64,000 nucleotides of DNA from Lichenihabitans psoromatis (GTDB lineage: Bacteria; Pseudomonadota; Alphaproteobacteria; Rhizobiales; Beijerinckiaceae). The stretch is taken from assembly GCF_004323635.1 (NCBI RefSeq), contig NZ_CP036515.1, positions 2,791,501-2,855,500 of the forward strand. The letters run 5' to 3'. This document shows positions 8,874-17,913 of this stretch, one piece after another (positions within the stretch are counted from its first letter, which is position 1; each line of letters opens with the position of its first letter). The notes under the pieces are model-generated. The model was not told where the DNA came from. It ran no database searches and saw nothing but the letters and a program-made list of their open reading frames with translations. Made by a program: the position numbers and the translations under genes.

Positions 8874-8908
8874 AGGCGTGGCCCTGACCGGGCCGCGAAG
8901 GTGACGCC

Positions 8909-10618
8909 ATGACCGTCCTCGGATGGCTACAGATCATTCTCCTCCTGGTGGCCGTCGTGGCCGCCGCCATTCCGATCGGGGCCTATATGGTTCTGGTCAT
9001 GGGCGGCGAACGCACGTTCATGTCGCCCGTGCTCCGGCCGGTCGAAGCGGGATTCTACAAGCTTTGTGGCGTCGATCCGAAGGTCGAACAGGGATGGCGA
9101 GCCTACACGCTGTCCATGCTGGCATTCAGTGCGGCCGGGTTCTTCTCGCTCTACGCGATGCAGCGTCTACAGGCCTACTTGCCGCTTAACCCGCAGGGCT
9201 TCGACGGCGTTGCGCCGGACCTCGCCTTCAACACGGCCGTAAGCTTCGTGACCAACACGAACTGGCAGAATTACGGCGGCGAAACCACGATGAGCCATCT
9301 GATGCAGATGGCAGGTCTGACGGTCCATAACTTCGTCTCGGCCGCCACCGGCCTCGGGATGGCTTTCGCCATGGTCCGCGCCTTCTCGCGGTCCGAGTCG
9401 AAGACGATCGGCAACTTCTGGACGGATCTGACGCGGGGCGTGCTCTACATCCTGCTCCCGATTTCGATCGTGGTGGCTCTCGTGCTCGTTGCACTGGGGG
9501 TTCCGCAAACGCTGCTCGCCTCCGTCGATGCGACGACGCTCGAAGGCGCCAAGCAGGTGATCGCCATGGGTCCGGTCGCCAGCCAGGAGGCCATCAAGGA
9601 ACTCGGCACCAATGGCGGCGGCTTCTTCAACGCCAATTCGGCTCATCCGTTTGAAAGCCCGAACGTCTGGTCGAACTTCATCGAAAATTGGAGCATTCTG
9701 GTGATCCCGGTCGCCACCGTTTTCGCCTTCGGTCGGATGGTTGGTAATAAGCGCGAGGGGCGTGCGCTGCTCACCACCATGGCGATCGTGTTCCTGGTCG
9801 GCGTCGCAACCGTTTATGCGGCTGAGACCTTCGGCAACCCAATTCTGACCGCCCTCGGTGTCGATGGCGCGGCCGGCAATCTCGAAGGCAAGGAGATCCG
9901 CTTCGGACAGGCCATGACGGCTTTGTTCACGGTCTCGACGACCGGCACCAGCACCGGCGCCGTCATCGCCGCGCATGACTCGCTGACGCCGCTGGGCGGC
10001 CTCGTGCCCTTGTTCAACATGCTGCTCGGCTGCATCACGCCGGGCGGCGTTGGCGCGGGTCTTTATGGCATCCTGGTGCTGGCCATCATCACGGTCTTCG
10101 TGGCTGGCCTGATGGTCGGACGGACCCCCGAATATCTCGGCAAGAAGATCGAGACCCGGGAGATGAAGCTCGCCATGCTGGCGGTGCTGATCTACCCGCC
10201 TCTGGTGCTTGGCTTCACGGCGGCGTCGGTCATGCTGAAGACGGGCCTCGATAGCCTGAACAATGCCGGCGCCCATGGTTTGAGCGAAATTCTCTACGCA
10301 TTCGCATCGACCACGGCCAACAATGGCTCGGCCTTCGGCGGCCTCACCGGCAACACGCTCTGGTACAACACGACCCTCGGGCTCGCGATGTTCCTCGGCC
10401 GGTTCGCCTACGTGATCCCGGTTCTGGCCCTTGCCGGCTCGGTCGCGGCCAAGAAAAAGTCTCCCGCCTCCGTCGGCACCTTCCCGACCGACAGCCCGCT
10501 CTTCGTCGGCCTGCTGCTCGGCGTGATCGTGATCCTCTACCTCCTGCAATACTTCCCGGTGCTCGCGCTTGGACCCATCGTCGAGCATTTCTCGATGCTG
10601 GCCGGCAAAGCCTTTTAA
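8909..10618 (+). CDS. kdpA: Potassium-transporting ATPase subunit A
   Basis: This 569-residue channel-like subunit of the KdpFABC pump binds and conducts potassium through the inner membrane. It is a polytopic protein with four selectivity-filter repeats: [39 protein letters not shown] and [11 protein letters not shown]. Length and filters are normal, so this subunit appears intact. The kdpB start lies 12 bases downstream. Because kdpB is broken, KdpA probably has no working partner unless another kdpB exists in the genome. Confidence 0.96.
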   Translation: MTVLGWLQIILLLVAVVAAAIPIGAYMVLVMGGERTFMSPVLRPVEAGFYKLCGVDPKVEQGWRAYTLSMLAFSAAGFFSLYAMQRLQAYLPLNPQGFDGVAPDLAFNTAVSFVTNTNWQNYGGETTMSHLMQMAGLTVHNFVSAATGLGMAFAMVRAFSRSESKTIGNFWTDLTRGVLYILLPISIVVALVLVALGVPQTLLASVDATTLEGAKQVIAMGPVASQEAIKELGTNGGGFFNANSAHPFESPNVWSNFIENWSILVIPVATVFAFGRMVGNKREGRALLTTMAIVFLVGVATVYAAETFGNPILTALGVDGAAGNLEGKEIRFGQAMTALFTVSTTGTSTGAVIAAHDSLTPLGGLVPLFNMLLGCITPGGVGAGLYGILVLAIITVFVAGLMVGRTPEYLGKKIETREMKLAMLAVLIYPPLVLGFTAASVMLKTGLDSLNNAGAHGLSEILYAFASTTANNGSAFGGLTGNTLWYNTTLGLAMFLGRFAYVIPVLALAGSVAAKKKSPASVGTFPTDSPLFVGLLLGVIVILYLLQYFPVLALGPIVEHFSMLAGKAF

Positions 10619-10630
10619 GGAAATCGAGCC

Positions 10631-11764
10631 ATGGCTCCCCGTTCGTCTTCGCTCAACCTCTTCGACCCGGCCATTATGGGCCGCGCCGTCGTCGAGGCCT
10701 TCAAGAAGCTCAATCCGCGAACCCTCGCCAAGAATCCGGTCATCTTCGTGACCGAGGTGGTGTCGGCTGGCGTCACCTTGCTGTTCATCCGTGATCTGGT
10801 GACCGGCAATGGCGAAGCTTTGTTCTCCGGCCAGATCGCAGCCTGGCTCTGGTTCACGGTGTTGTTCGCCAACTTCGCCGAAGCCGTTGCCGAGGGGCGT
10901 GGCAAGGCGCAGGCCGATGCCATGCGGAAGCTGCGGAGCGAGACGAGCGCCAAGCGGCTCGTTGATCCGAAGGGCCTCGGCGATACGGTCGAGAGCGTCA
11001 ATGCTCTCGATCTGAAGGTCGGCGACATCGTTCTGGTCGAGGCGGGCGACTTGATCCCGTCTGACGGCGAGGTCGTGGCCGGGATCGCATCGGTCAACGA
11101 AAGCGCCATCACGGGCGAGTCGGCTCCGGTGATCCGCGAATCAGGCGGCGACCGCTCGGCCGTCACCGGCGGCACCATGGTCCTGTCGGATTGGGTCAAG
11201 GTTCGGATCACCGCTGCTGTCGGCTCGACATTCCTCGATCGCATGATCGCCCTCGTCGAAGGCGCCGAGCGCCAGAAGACCCCGAACGAACTCGCGCTGT
11301 CGATCTTGCTGTCGGGGCTCACGATCATCTTCCTGATCGTCTGCGTCACGCTCTGGCCGATCGCGCTCTATTCGGGCACGACCCTCTCGGTCACCGTTCT
11401 GGTTGCTTTGCTGGTCTGCCTGATCCCGACCACCATCGGCGGCTTGCTGTCGGCCATCGGCATCGCCGGCATGGATCGTCTGATCCGCTTCAATGTCGTC
11501 GCGACCTCTGGGCGCGCCGTCGAAGCGGCCGGCGACGTCGACACCCTGCTGCTCGACAAAACCGGCACGATCACGTTCGGCAACCGTATGCCGAGCGAGT
11601 TCATTCCGGTCGGCGGCGTCGCCGAAAAGGCGCTGGCCGAAGCCGTACTGCTGTCGAGCCTCGCCGACGAGACACCGGAAGGCCGCTCGATCGTGGCGCT
11701 CGCGAAAAGCCGCTATGGCCTGGCCGAAACCGACCTGACGGCCGCGAATGCCAAGGTCGTGTGA
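10631..11764 (+). pseudogene. kdpB: kdpB, 5' part, truncated by IS element
   Basis: The first 377 residues of the P-type ATPase subunit KdpB are present: membrane helices, the actuator loop with ITGESAPV, and the phosphorylation site [12 protein letters not shown]. The reading frame continues into the nucleotide-binding domain ([13 protein letters not shown]) and stops at 11762-11764. That stop codon is the first three bases of the inserted IS3-family element. The next native residues would be near PFTAQ in other KdpB proteins. The ATP-binding motif and the GDGxNDAPAL hinge are missing from the window, so the pump cannot be energised by this copy. Confidence 0.93.
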
Positions 11765-11785
11765 TCGGCCCCCATCGGGTGGTCC
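11762..11785. repeat. IS terminal inverted repeat, left
   Basis: Reads TGATCGGCCCCCATCGGG then TGGTCC. It matches the reverse complement of the right end (13015-13039) at TGATCG, CCCCC and GTGGTCC, with a one-base length difference in the middle. Its first three bases supply the stop codon of the kdpB fragment. Confidence 0.8.
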
Positions 11786-11795
11786 GGGTTGATTG

Positions 11796-12668
11796 TTAGT
11801 TCATGGTCGGCCTGGGCGCCACCCTGAGCATGGCCGGCGGAGATGGTCGGGGTTTCGCAGCCGGCCATGCGGCGAAGGCGGGCACGAAGACCTCCGGCGC
11901 CGGGGGCTTGTAGCCGATTGATCCGTGCGGGCGCACAGTATTGTAATGCCTTCTCCAGCTTTCGATGATGACCTGAGCTTCCTTGAGCGAGTAGAAGATC
12001 TCTCCGTCGAGCAGCTCGTCTCGGAAGCGAGCGTTGAACGACTCGACGTAGCCGTTCTCCCACGGGCTGCCTGGGGCAATATAGGCGGTCTTTGCTCCAA
12101 CCGCCGTGATCCAGTCTTGCACAGCCTGGGCGATGAACTCGGGGCCGTTGTCCGAACGGATGTGACCAGGCACGCCGCGCAGGATGAACAGGTCGGACAG
12201 AACGTCAATGACGTCGGTCGAGTTGAGCTTGCGCGCGACCCGGATGGCCAGGCACTCCCGGGTGAACTCGTCGACGACATTGAGGGTCCTGAACTTGCGG
12301 CCGTCATGCGTGCGATCCTCGACAAAGTCGTACGACCAGACGTGATCGCGGTGCTCGGGCCGGAGGCGAATGCAGGAGCCGTCGTTGAGCCAGAGACGTC
12401 CCTTCTTCGGCTGCTTGGCCGGCACCTTCAGCCCTTCGCATCGCCAGATGCGCTCGACCCGCTTGTCGTTTACCAGCCACCCGGCATCGCGCAGCAACGC
12501 CGCGATCTTGCGATAGCCGTAGCGGCCGTACTGCCGCGCCAGCTCGATGATGTCGCCCGTCAACGCCTCTTCGTCGTCAAAGCCCCGCGGCGCCTTGCGC
12601 TGCGTCGAGCGGTGCTGACCGAGCGCCGCACAGACGCGGCGCTCGGAGACAGGCAAATGCTGTCGCAC
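11796..12668 (-). CDS. IS3-family transposase OrfB
   Basis: This is the catalytic half of the transposase, with an rve-type DDE integrase core. An HTH_21-like region (ARQYGRYGYRKIAALL) leads into the core. The three acidic residues lie in NVVDEFTREC (first Asp), SDNGPEF (second Asp) and ENGYVESFNARFRDELL (Glu). The GTG at 12668 opens the annotated frame. However, the frame is open further upstream as [15 protein letters not shown], joined to orfA by -1 frameshifting at 12707-12713. The active protein is therefore probably the OrfAB fusion. All catalytic residues are present. Confidence 0.92.
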   Translation of the reverse strand: MRQHLPVSERRVCAALGQHRSTQRKAPRGFDDEEALTGDIIELARQYGRYGYRKIAALLRDAGWLVNDKRVERIWRCEGLKVPAKQPKKGRLWLNDGSCIRLRPEHRDHVWSYDFVEDRTHDGRKFRTLNVVDEFTRECLAIRVARKLNSTDVIDVLSDLFILRGVPGHIRSDNGPEFIAQAVQDWITAVGAKTAYIAPGSPWENGYVESFNARFRDELLDGEIFYSLKEAQVIIESWRRHYNTVRPHGSIGYKPPAPEVFVPAFAAWPAAKPRPSPPAMLRVAPRPTMN

Positions 12669-12700
12669 ATGCTCGATGCAGACGCGCCGGCGCGCGGGGC

Positions 12701-12976
12701 TCAGAAGTTTCCCGAGGCCGCCTCCTTCAGAATCAGCTTGTCGAGCGTGAGGTCGGCGATCGCCTTGCGAAGCCGCATGTTCTCCGTCTCCAGCTCCTTC
12801 AGGCGCTTGACCTGGTCAAGCTTCAAGCCGCCGAACTCCTTCCGCCACCGGTAGTAGGTGACCTCGGTCACCCCGATCGAGCGAACCGAGTCCGCAACGG
12901 TCTTCCCCTGTGAGACCAACACGTCGACCTGACGCAGCTTGCTCACGATCTCTTCAGGCTTCGGTCGTCTTCCCAT
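12701..12976 (-). CDS. IS3-family transposase OrfA
   Basis: This 91-residue DNA-binding half has a helix-turn-helix ([20 protein letters not shown]) and a leucine-rich coiled coil ([18 protein letters not shown]) used for dimerisation and end binding. The frame is open to 13021, but the ATG at 12976 has GGAGG 5 bases upstream and begins [11 protein letters not shown], the usual OrfA start. It ends SGNF at a stop just past the slippery heptamer, so OrfB is reached by ribosomal frameshifting. Confidence 0.9.
   Translation of the reverse strand: MGRRPKPEEIVSKLRQVDVLVSQGKTVADSVRSIGVTEVTYYRWRKEFGGLKLDQVKRLKELETENMRLRKAIADLTLDKLILKEAASGNF
12707..12713 (-). other. Programmed -1 frameshift heptamer G GGA AAC
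   Basis: In the orfA frame the message reads TCG GGA AAC TTC TGA. The heptamer GGGAAAC fits the X XXY YYZ slippery pattern in phase. Slipping back one base gives GGG AAA CTT CTG, which continues in the orfB frame as [10 protein letters not shown]. This is the usual route to the OrfAB transposase in IS3 elements. Confidence 0.8.
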
Positions 12977-13014
12977 CGATCCATCCTCCAGGCTCGAAAG
13001 CCATACATCGGGAT

Positions 13015-13039
13015 GGACCACTTCAAGGGGGGACGATCA
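13015..13039. repeat. IS terminal inverted repeat, right
   Basis: On the minus strand it starts TGATCGTCCCCCCTTGAA then GTGGTCC, mirroring the left end at 11762-11785. The native kdpB sequence resumes one base later, with the codons for IANDVAKYF at 13041. Confidence 0.8.
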
Positions 13040-13040
13040 G

Positions 13041-13352
13041 ATCGCCAATGACGTTGCAAAGTATTTCGCCATCATCCCGGCGCTGTTCCTGGCGACCTAT
13101 CCGGAGCTTGGCGGCATCAACATCATGCATCTCAGCTCGCCGAAATCGGCGATCCTGTCGGCCGTGATCTTTAACGCGCTCATCATCATCGCGCTGATTC
13201 CCCTCGCGCTGAAGGGCGTGCCTTACCGCCCGATCGGCGCTGCCGCGCTGCTGCGGCGCAACCTGTTGATCTACGGGTTCGGCGGTATCGTGGTGCCGTT
13301 CATCGGCATCAAGATCATCGACCTCGCCGTCTCTCACCTCCATCTCGCGTGA
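13041..13352 (+). pseudogene. kdpB: kdpB, 3' part
   Basis: This fragment encodes the last 103 residues of KdpB ([14 protein letters not shown] at the start, then the closing transmembrane helices with [16 protein letters not shown] and FIGIKIIDL). It has no start codon of its own beyond IS sequence. With the 377-residue 5' part, only about 480 of the roughly 680-700 residues usual for KdpB remain. The missing part covers most of the nucleotide-binding domain and the rest of the P domain. kdpC starts 5 bases after its stop. Confidence 0.92.
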
Positions 13353-13357
13353 AAGCC

Positions 13358-13987
13358 ATGTTGAATCACATCCGCCCGGCGATCGTCATGATCGTTCTCT
13401 TCACCGCCCTCACGGGCGTCGCTTATCCGCTCGCCATCACCGGCATCGCCCAGGTCGCGATGCGCGGGCATGCCGACGGCAGCCTCGTCGTCCGTGACGG
13501 CAAGACCGTCGGCTCCAGCCTGATCGGACAGAATTTCACGTCCGATCAGTATTTCCACGGACGGCCCTCGGCGACGAGCGGCACCGATCCGGCCGACGCC
13601 ACCAAGACGGTCGATCAGCCCTACAATGCCTCGAATTCGTCCGCCTCGAATTTTGGTCCGACCTCGCAGAAACTCGTCGACCGGGTGAAGGCTTCGGTGG
13701 CGGCGCTGAACGGCTCGCCACAGGCACCGGTGCCGGCCGATGCGGTGACGACCTCTGCCTCGGGTCTCGATCCGCATATCTCGCCCGCCTATGCGACGCT
13801 TCAGGTTGATCGTGTCGCGCGAGCCCGCAAGATGTCGGTCGATCGGATCCAAGCCCTGGTGGAGCAGGGGACGTCGTCTCCCGTGCTCGGCTTCATGGGC
13901 CAGCCACGCGTCAACGTGTTGAACCTCAACCTCGCCATCGACGCGCTGTCCAAGACACCCGGACCTGCCGCGACCGTCGCGCCGTAA
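13358..13987 (+). CDS. kdpC: Potassium-transporting ATPase subunit C
   Basis: This 209-residue single-span subunit assists potassium pumping by KdpB. The N-terminal helix (IVMIVLFTALTGVAYPLAIT) is followed by an exported domain with SLIGQNF, YFHGRPSA, ASNFGPTS and the family motif SGLDPHISPAYA. The ATG at 13358 is chosen; an in-frame GTG at 13349 overlaps the kdpB stop and is an alternative. The gene is intact, but transcription from the kdp promoter must now read through the IS element on its antisense side. Expression may therefore be reduced. Confidence 0.94.
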   Translation: MLNHIRPAIVMIVLFTALTGVAYPLAITGIAQVAMRGHADGSLVVRDGKTVGSSLIGQNFTSDQYFHGRPSATSGTDPADATKTVDQPYNASNSSASNFGPTSQKLVDRVKASVAALNGSPQAPVPADAVTTSASGLDPHISPAYATLQVDRVARARKMSVDRIQALVEQGTSSPVLGFMGQPRVNVLNLNLAIDALSKTPGPAATVAP

Positions 13988-14075
13988 AGTTGGTGTCGCG
14001 GCAGAGATACGGCATTGTCGTTGCGGCGAGCGGAAGGCGTAGAGCCGCTCGGTCCGATGCCTGGTGCTTGTGACG

Positions 14076-16823
14076 ATGCTCTCAGTCGAGACCCGACCGA
14101 ATCCCGATGCCCTTTTGGCCAATCTCGGCCAGGAGGGCAAAGGTCATTTGAAGATCTTCCTTGGGGCCGCGCCCGGCGTCGGAAAGACGTTTGCGATGCT
14201 GTCGGCGGCCCGGCGTCTGGCGGCTGCCGGCATCGATATTGTGGTCGGCGTTGTCGAAACGCATGGGCGGGCCGAAACCGAGGCCCTGATCGAGGGCCTG
14301 ACGATCCTGCCGCGACGCACCATGTCGTATCGCGGCACGACGATCGAGGAATTCGACCTCGACGCTGCGTTGGCCCGGAAACCCGCGCTGCTGATCGTCG
14401 ACGAACTCGCTCACTCCAACGCGCCCGATAGCCGACACCCGAAGCGCTATCAGGATGTCGAGGAACTGCTGGGCGCCGGCATCGACGTCTGGACCGCGAT
14501 CAACATCCAGCATCTCGAAGGCTTCTCCGACGTCGTCTCGCGCATCACCGGCGTCGTGGTGCGCGAGGTGGTGCCCGAGACGGTGCTCGACACGGCCGAC
14601 GAGGTCGTGGTCGTCGATGTCACGCCGACCGAACTGATCGGACGACTGCGAGATGGCAAGATCTATCTCCCTGAAAACGCGACGCGCGCCGCCGACGGCT
14701 TTTTCAAGCCCGGCAACCTGACGGCCCTTCGCGAACTCGCCTTGCGCCGCACGGCCGACCGGGTCGACGATCAGATGGTCGACATCCTCCGGCAGAACGC
14801 GATCGAGGGCGCATGGCCAAGCGCCGAGCGGCTGATGGTCTGCGTGGGTCCCGATCCATCCTCCGAGAATGTGGTGCGGGCCGCGAGCCGGCTGGCCAGT
14901 GGCTTGAACGCAGCGTGGGTGGCCGTGACGCTGGAGCGCACGGGTGCCGAGGTGACGGACGATGTCGCGCTGCGTCGTATCGACGAGATGCTGCGGCTTG
15001 CCGAGAGGCTCGGCGCCGAAACCGCACGCCTTGCCGGCCGCGACCTGCCGGATGAGGTGCTGCAATATGCCAAGCGCGAAAATATCACGCAGATCGTTAT
15101 CGGACGATCCAGTGCCGGGTTCTGGGCCCGCTTCCGCGGCCAGTCTTTGTCCGGGATGATCCTGCGCCGCGCCACCGACATCGCCGTGCATGTGATCGTG
15201 GGGCAGGGCACCAGCGTCAAACCCAAACCGAAACTGCCGCGGCTCGACCCAAGCAGCCTCCTTCTCGGGTCCGCCTGCGCGCTGACGTCCGTCGCATCGG
15301 CGGTGGGGATCGGGCTGTTGGCCGAGCGCTATGTGCAACTGCCGAATCTGTCGATCATCTTCCTGGTGGCGGTCTTGGTTTGTGCCGTCAGCCTCGGGGT
15401 GTGGCCGGCCATCGCGGCCGCGATCCTGTCGTTCTTCGCCTATAATTTCTTCTTCATCCAGCCCGTCTACAGCCTGACCGTGGCGGAGCCACATGAGGTG
15501 TTGGCGCTGGTCATCTTCCTTCTGGTCGCAGTGTTGACGGGAGGATTGGCGGGACGCGTTCACGACCAGACCGTGGCGGCGCGTCGTCGGATCACGACGG
15601 TGCAGACGCTTTACGACGTGTCGCGCAAATTATCGGGTATCACCAATCTCGACGACGTTCTCTGGGTCGTGGCGCGCCAATCCGCCGCCGCGATCGGCGG
15701 TCAGGTCATCATTCTTCTGCCTGAAAGCGCCTCTGACCGAGATTTGACCATCAGGGCCGCCTTCCCACCGGAGGATACGTTGCAGCCGGGCGAATGGGCG
15801 GCCGCCCGGTGGGCTTTCGAGAAAGGCGAAACTGCAGGATGGCGGACCGGGACGCTCCCGAATGCCCTCTACCAATTCGTCCCGATCCGCACCTCGCGGG
15901 GGTTGCTCGGCGTCGTTGGCTTCGAGCCGCATGATCGCGAACAGGCTATGCCGGCCGAAGTCGAGCGCACCTTCTCGGCCTTAGTCGATCAGGGGGCGAT
16001 ATCGATCGAGCGGGCTTTGCTGGTCGCCGAAGGCCGGCAGCGCGACGCCCTCGTCGAAAAGGAACGGCTCCGCACAACGCTGCTATCGTCTCTGTCACAC
16101 GACCTGCGGACGCCGTTGAGCTCGATCCTCGGATCGGTCACCAGTCTGCGGAGCTTTGGCGATCAGATGCCCGCGGCCGACCGGAACGATCTTCTGGCCG
16201 CCATCGAGGAAGAGGCGAGCCGCTTGGCGCGGTTCGTGTCGAACCTTCTCGATATGACCCGGTTGGAGTCCGGTGCGATGGACCTCTGCGGTGGCTGGAT
16301 CGATATGGCGGATGTGCTGCCGCAGGCCGTTGCCCGGGCCGAGAAGTCGTTTCCGGGGCGGCCCATTCGGCTGGAGATGCCGTCGGATCTGCCGATGGTG
16401 CGGGGTGATGCCAGCCTGCTCGAGCAGGTGTTGTTCAATCTGTTGGACAATGCCAACAAATATTCGCCGGCCGGAACCCCGACAGCGCTGTCGGCAACGC
16501 GCCAGACGGATGAGGTCGTGATCGCGGTCGAGGATCAGGGACGGGGTATTCCGCCGGAGGGCCTCGTCCGTATTTTCGAGAAATTTACCCGTATGCATGC
16601 GGGTGACGGGCGGCCGGCCGGAACCGGCCTCGGTTTGGCGATCGCCAAAGGTGTCGTCGAGGCGATGGGCGGCACGATTGTCGCGCAAAGTCCTGCTACG
16701 CATGGCGTCGGCACGCGGATCGTGATCCGATTACCCGCTGCGGATGAGCCGCTCCTTTTGGAGCCGGGTAGCGACAAGGAGCACCATGTTGTCGGGACAG
16801 CAGCGCATTCTGGTGGTGGATGA
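14076..16823 (+). CDS. kdpD: Osmosensitive potassium-channel histidine kinase KdpD
   Basis: This 915-residue membrane sensor kinase governs kdp expression in response to potassium limitation and turgor. An N-terminal KdpD domain has a Walker A (GAAPGVGKT, about residues 30-38) and a Walker B-like LLIVDELAHSN. A USP-like domain (about 250-370), four clustered transmembrane helices (about 400-490), a GAF-like domain, HisKA (SLSHDLRTPLSS) and HATPase (NLLDNANKYSP, DQGRGIP, GTGLGLAI) follow. A GTG at 14064 is a possible earlier start. It overlaps kdpE, so the pair is translationally coupled. Both signalling genes are intact although the pump is not. Confidence 0.96.
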   Translation: MLSVETRPNPDALLANLGQEGKGHLKIFLGAAPGVGKTFAMLSAARRLAAAGIDIVVGVVETHGRAETEALIEGLTILPRRTMSYRGTTIEEFDLDAALARKPALLIVDELAHSNAPDSRHPKRYQDVEELLGAGIDVWTAINIQHLEGFSDVVSRITGVVVREVVPETVLDTADEVVVVDVTPTELIGRLRDGKIYLPENATRAADGFFKPGNLTALRELALRRTADRVDDQMVDILRQNAIEGAWPSAERLMVCVGPDPSSENVVRAASRLASGLNAAWVAVTLERTGAEVTDDVALRRIDEMLRLAERLGAETARLAGRDLPDEVLQYAKRENITQIVIGRSSAGFWARFRGQSLSGMILRRATDIAVHVIVGQGTSVKPKPKLPRLDPSSLLLGSACALTSVASAVGIGLLAERYVQLPNLSIIFLVAVLVCAVSLGVWPAIAAAILSFFAYNFFFIQPVYSLTVAEPHEVLALVIFLLVAVLTGGLAGRVHDQTVAARRRITTVQTLYDVSRKLSGITNLDDVLWVVARQSAAAIGGQVIILLPESASDRDLTIRAAFPPEDTLQPGEWAAARWAFEKGETAGWRTGTLPNALYQFVPIRTSRGLLGVVGFEPHDREQAMPAEVERTFSALVDQGAISIERALLVAEGRQRDALVEKERLRTTLLSSLSHDLRTPLSSILGSVTSLRSFGDQMPAADRNDLLAAIEEEASRLARFVSNLLDMTRLESGAMDLCGGWIDMADVLPQAVARAEKSFPGRPIRLEMPSDLPMVRGDASLLEQVLFNLLDNANKYSPAGTPTALSATRQTDEVVIAVEDQGRGIPPEGLVRIFEKFTRMHAGDGRPAGTGLGLAIAKGVVEAMGGTIVAQSPATHGVGTRIVIRLPAADEPLLLEPGSDKEHHVVGTAAHSGGG

Positions 16824-17481
16824 CGAACCGCAGATCCATCGCTTTCTGCGTCCGACTTTGGTCGCGGCGGGGTTTGAGGTCGTTTCGGCGCTGACCGGCA
16901 AGGAGGCCCTTGGCATCATCGCCAAAGCTGTGCCCGAACTCGTGCTGCTCGATCTTGGTCTGCCCGACATGGATGGTCGCGCCGTTCTCGAAGCGATTCG
17001 CGCGGTCTCACGTGTACCGATCGTCATTTTGTCGGCCCGGGATGACGAAGCCGCCAAGGTGGCGGCACTCGATGCCGGCGCGGATGATTATGTCAACAAG
17101 CCATTCGGGGTCGAGGAATTGATGGCGCGGTTACGGACCGCGCTTCGCCACGCCATCACGATCGAAGGCACGACGGCCGTGTTCCAGTCGGGCGAACTCA
17201 TCATCGATACGCTGGCGCACCGCGTCACGATGCGGGGCGAGCCGGTGAAGCTCACCCCTAAAGAGTTCGAATTGTTGCTATTTCTGGCGCGTCACGCAGG
17301 TCGCGTTCTGACACATCAACATATTCTTCGCACGATCTGGGGACCGGCTCATGTCGACGACGCTCAATATCTCCGGGTTTTCGTTCGTCGGCTTCGCCAG
17401 AAGATCGAAGTCGATCCAGCACAACCGCGCATTCTTCTGACCGAAGCAGGCGTCGGCTACCGGCTGCATTCCGACGCTTAA
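16786..17481 (+). CDS. kdpE: Response regulator KdpE
   Basis: This 231-residue OmpR/PhoB-type regulator is phosphorylated by KdpD. The receiver domain has ILVVDDEPQ, phospho-acceptor Asp in LVLLDLGLPD and Lys in DYVNKPFG. The C-terminal winged helix has LTPKEFELLLFL and RVFVRRLRQKIE. The ATG at 16786 has AAGGAG at 5 bases' spacing and overlaps kdpD by 38 bases. The frame is open upstream to 16744, but that extension is not homologous. Confidence 0.95.
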   Translation: MLSGQQRILVVDDEPQIHRFLRPTLVAAGFEVVSALTGKEALGIIAKAVPELVLLDLGLPDMDGRAVLEAIRAVSRVPIVILSARDDEAAKVAALDAGADDYVNKPFGVEELMARLRTALRHAITIEGTTAVFQSGELIIDTLAHRVTMRGEPVKLTPKEFELLLFLARHAGRVLTHQHILRTIWGPAHVDDAQYLRVFVRRLRQKIEVDPAQPRILLTEAGVGYRLHSDA

Positions 17482-17544
17482 AATAGCCACCACCATCGCG
17501 CGGGATCTGGGTTAACGTCCGTTCGTCAAGCCGAGGGGGACGAC

Positions 17545-17817
17545 GTGAACCACAATGAGGCGCCGATGGTCAGCATCATCGTCGAAAGTTACAGGCCGGA
17601 TGTCGCGGAGGGGGCCGAGCCGATCGTGCTGATCCGGCCCGTGCAGGGGCAGCCCTTCCCGGTCACCATGGACGTGCGCTGCAGCAACCGGCTCTCCGAT
17701 GCGGCGCTCCACGATGTCGGGACGCGCTTCCGCATCAAAGTAAAGCCGACCAAGCGAGAAGACGGATCGACTTATCTGTCTACCCCTCGCTATTCGCATC
17801 CCTACGAGGTGCTGTGA
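17545..17817 (+). CDS. Small conserved-type hypothetical protein
   Basis: This 90-residue soluble protein starts at a GTG with GAGGGGG upstream. It is rich in beta-forming stretches (MVSIIVESYRPDV, PIVLIRPVQGQPFPVTM, RFRIKVKPTKRED) and ends YSHPYEVL. No signal peptide, membrane segment or known motif is visible. It follows kdpE by 63 bases in the same direction and converges on gcd. I do not recognise a family. Confidence 0.6.
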   Translation: MNHNEAPMVSIIVESYRPDVAEGAEPIVLIRPVQGQPFPVTMDVRCSNRLSDAALHDVGTRFRIKVKPTKREDGSTYLSTPRYSHPYEVL

Positions 17818-17869
17818 GGGTGCGACCACGCATCCGATGCGCCTGTCTAAGGGGGTGACAGACCAGCAG

Positions 17870-17897
17870 GATGGCTCGGCGACGCTGCCAAGCCATC
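17870..17897. terminator. Hairpin between convergent genes
   Basis: GATGGCT pairs with AGCCATC, and after one mismatched pair GGC pairs with GCC around a 6-base loop, giving about 10 paired bases. It lies between the convergent 90-residue gene and gcd. No T-run follows on either strand, so it would be a weak or Rho-assisted bidirectional terminator. Confidence 0.4.
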
Positions 17898-17913
17898 TCG
17901 CGCTGCCCCTAAC

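Larger units (their letters stand above)
11762..13039 (-). mobile_element. IS3-family insertion sequence inside kdpB
   Basis: The element is 1278 bp, bounded by imperfect inverted repeats starting TGATCG. It carries orfA and orfB on the minus strand with a GGGAAAC frameshift signal between them, the standard IS3 organisation. Flanking bases (CGTG on the left, GATC on the right) do not form a 3-4 bp target duplication. The kdpB reading frame cannot be rejoined across it: about 200 codons are absent. Insertion followed by an adjacent deletion, or recombination between two copies, explains this. The element itself looks complete. Confidence 0.9.

Noticed and set aside
9167..10588. 473-codon minus-strand frame opposite kdpA
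   Set aside because: Arg/His/Gly/Asp-rich shadow composition; kdpA is unambiguous on the plus strand.
14082..15563. 493-codon minus-strand frame opposite kdpD
   Set aside because: Shadow of kdpD with no domain content.
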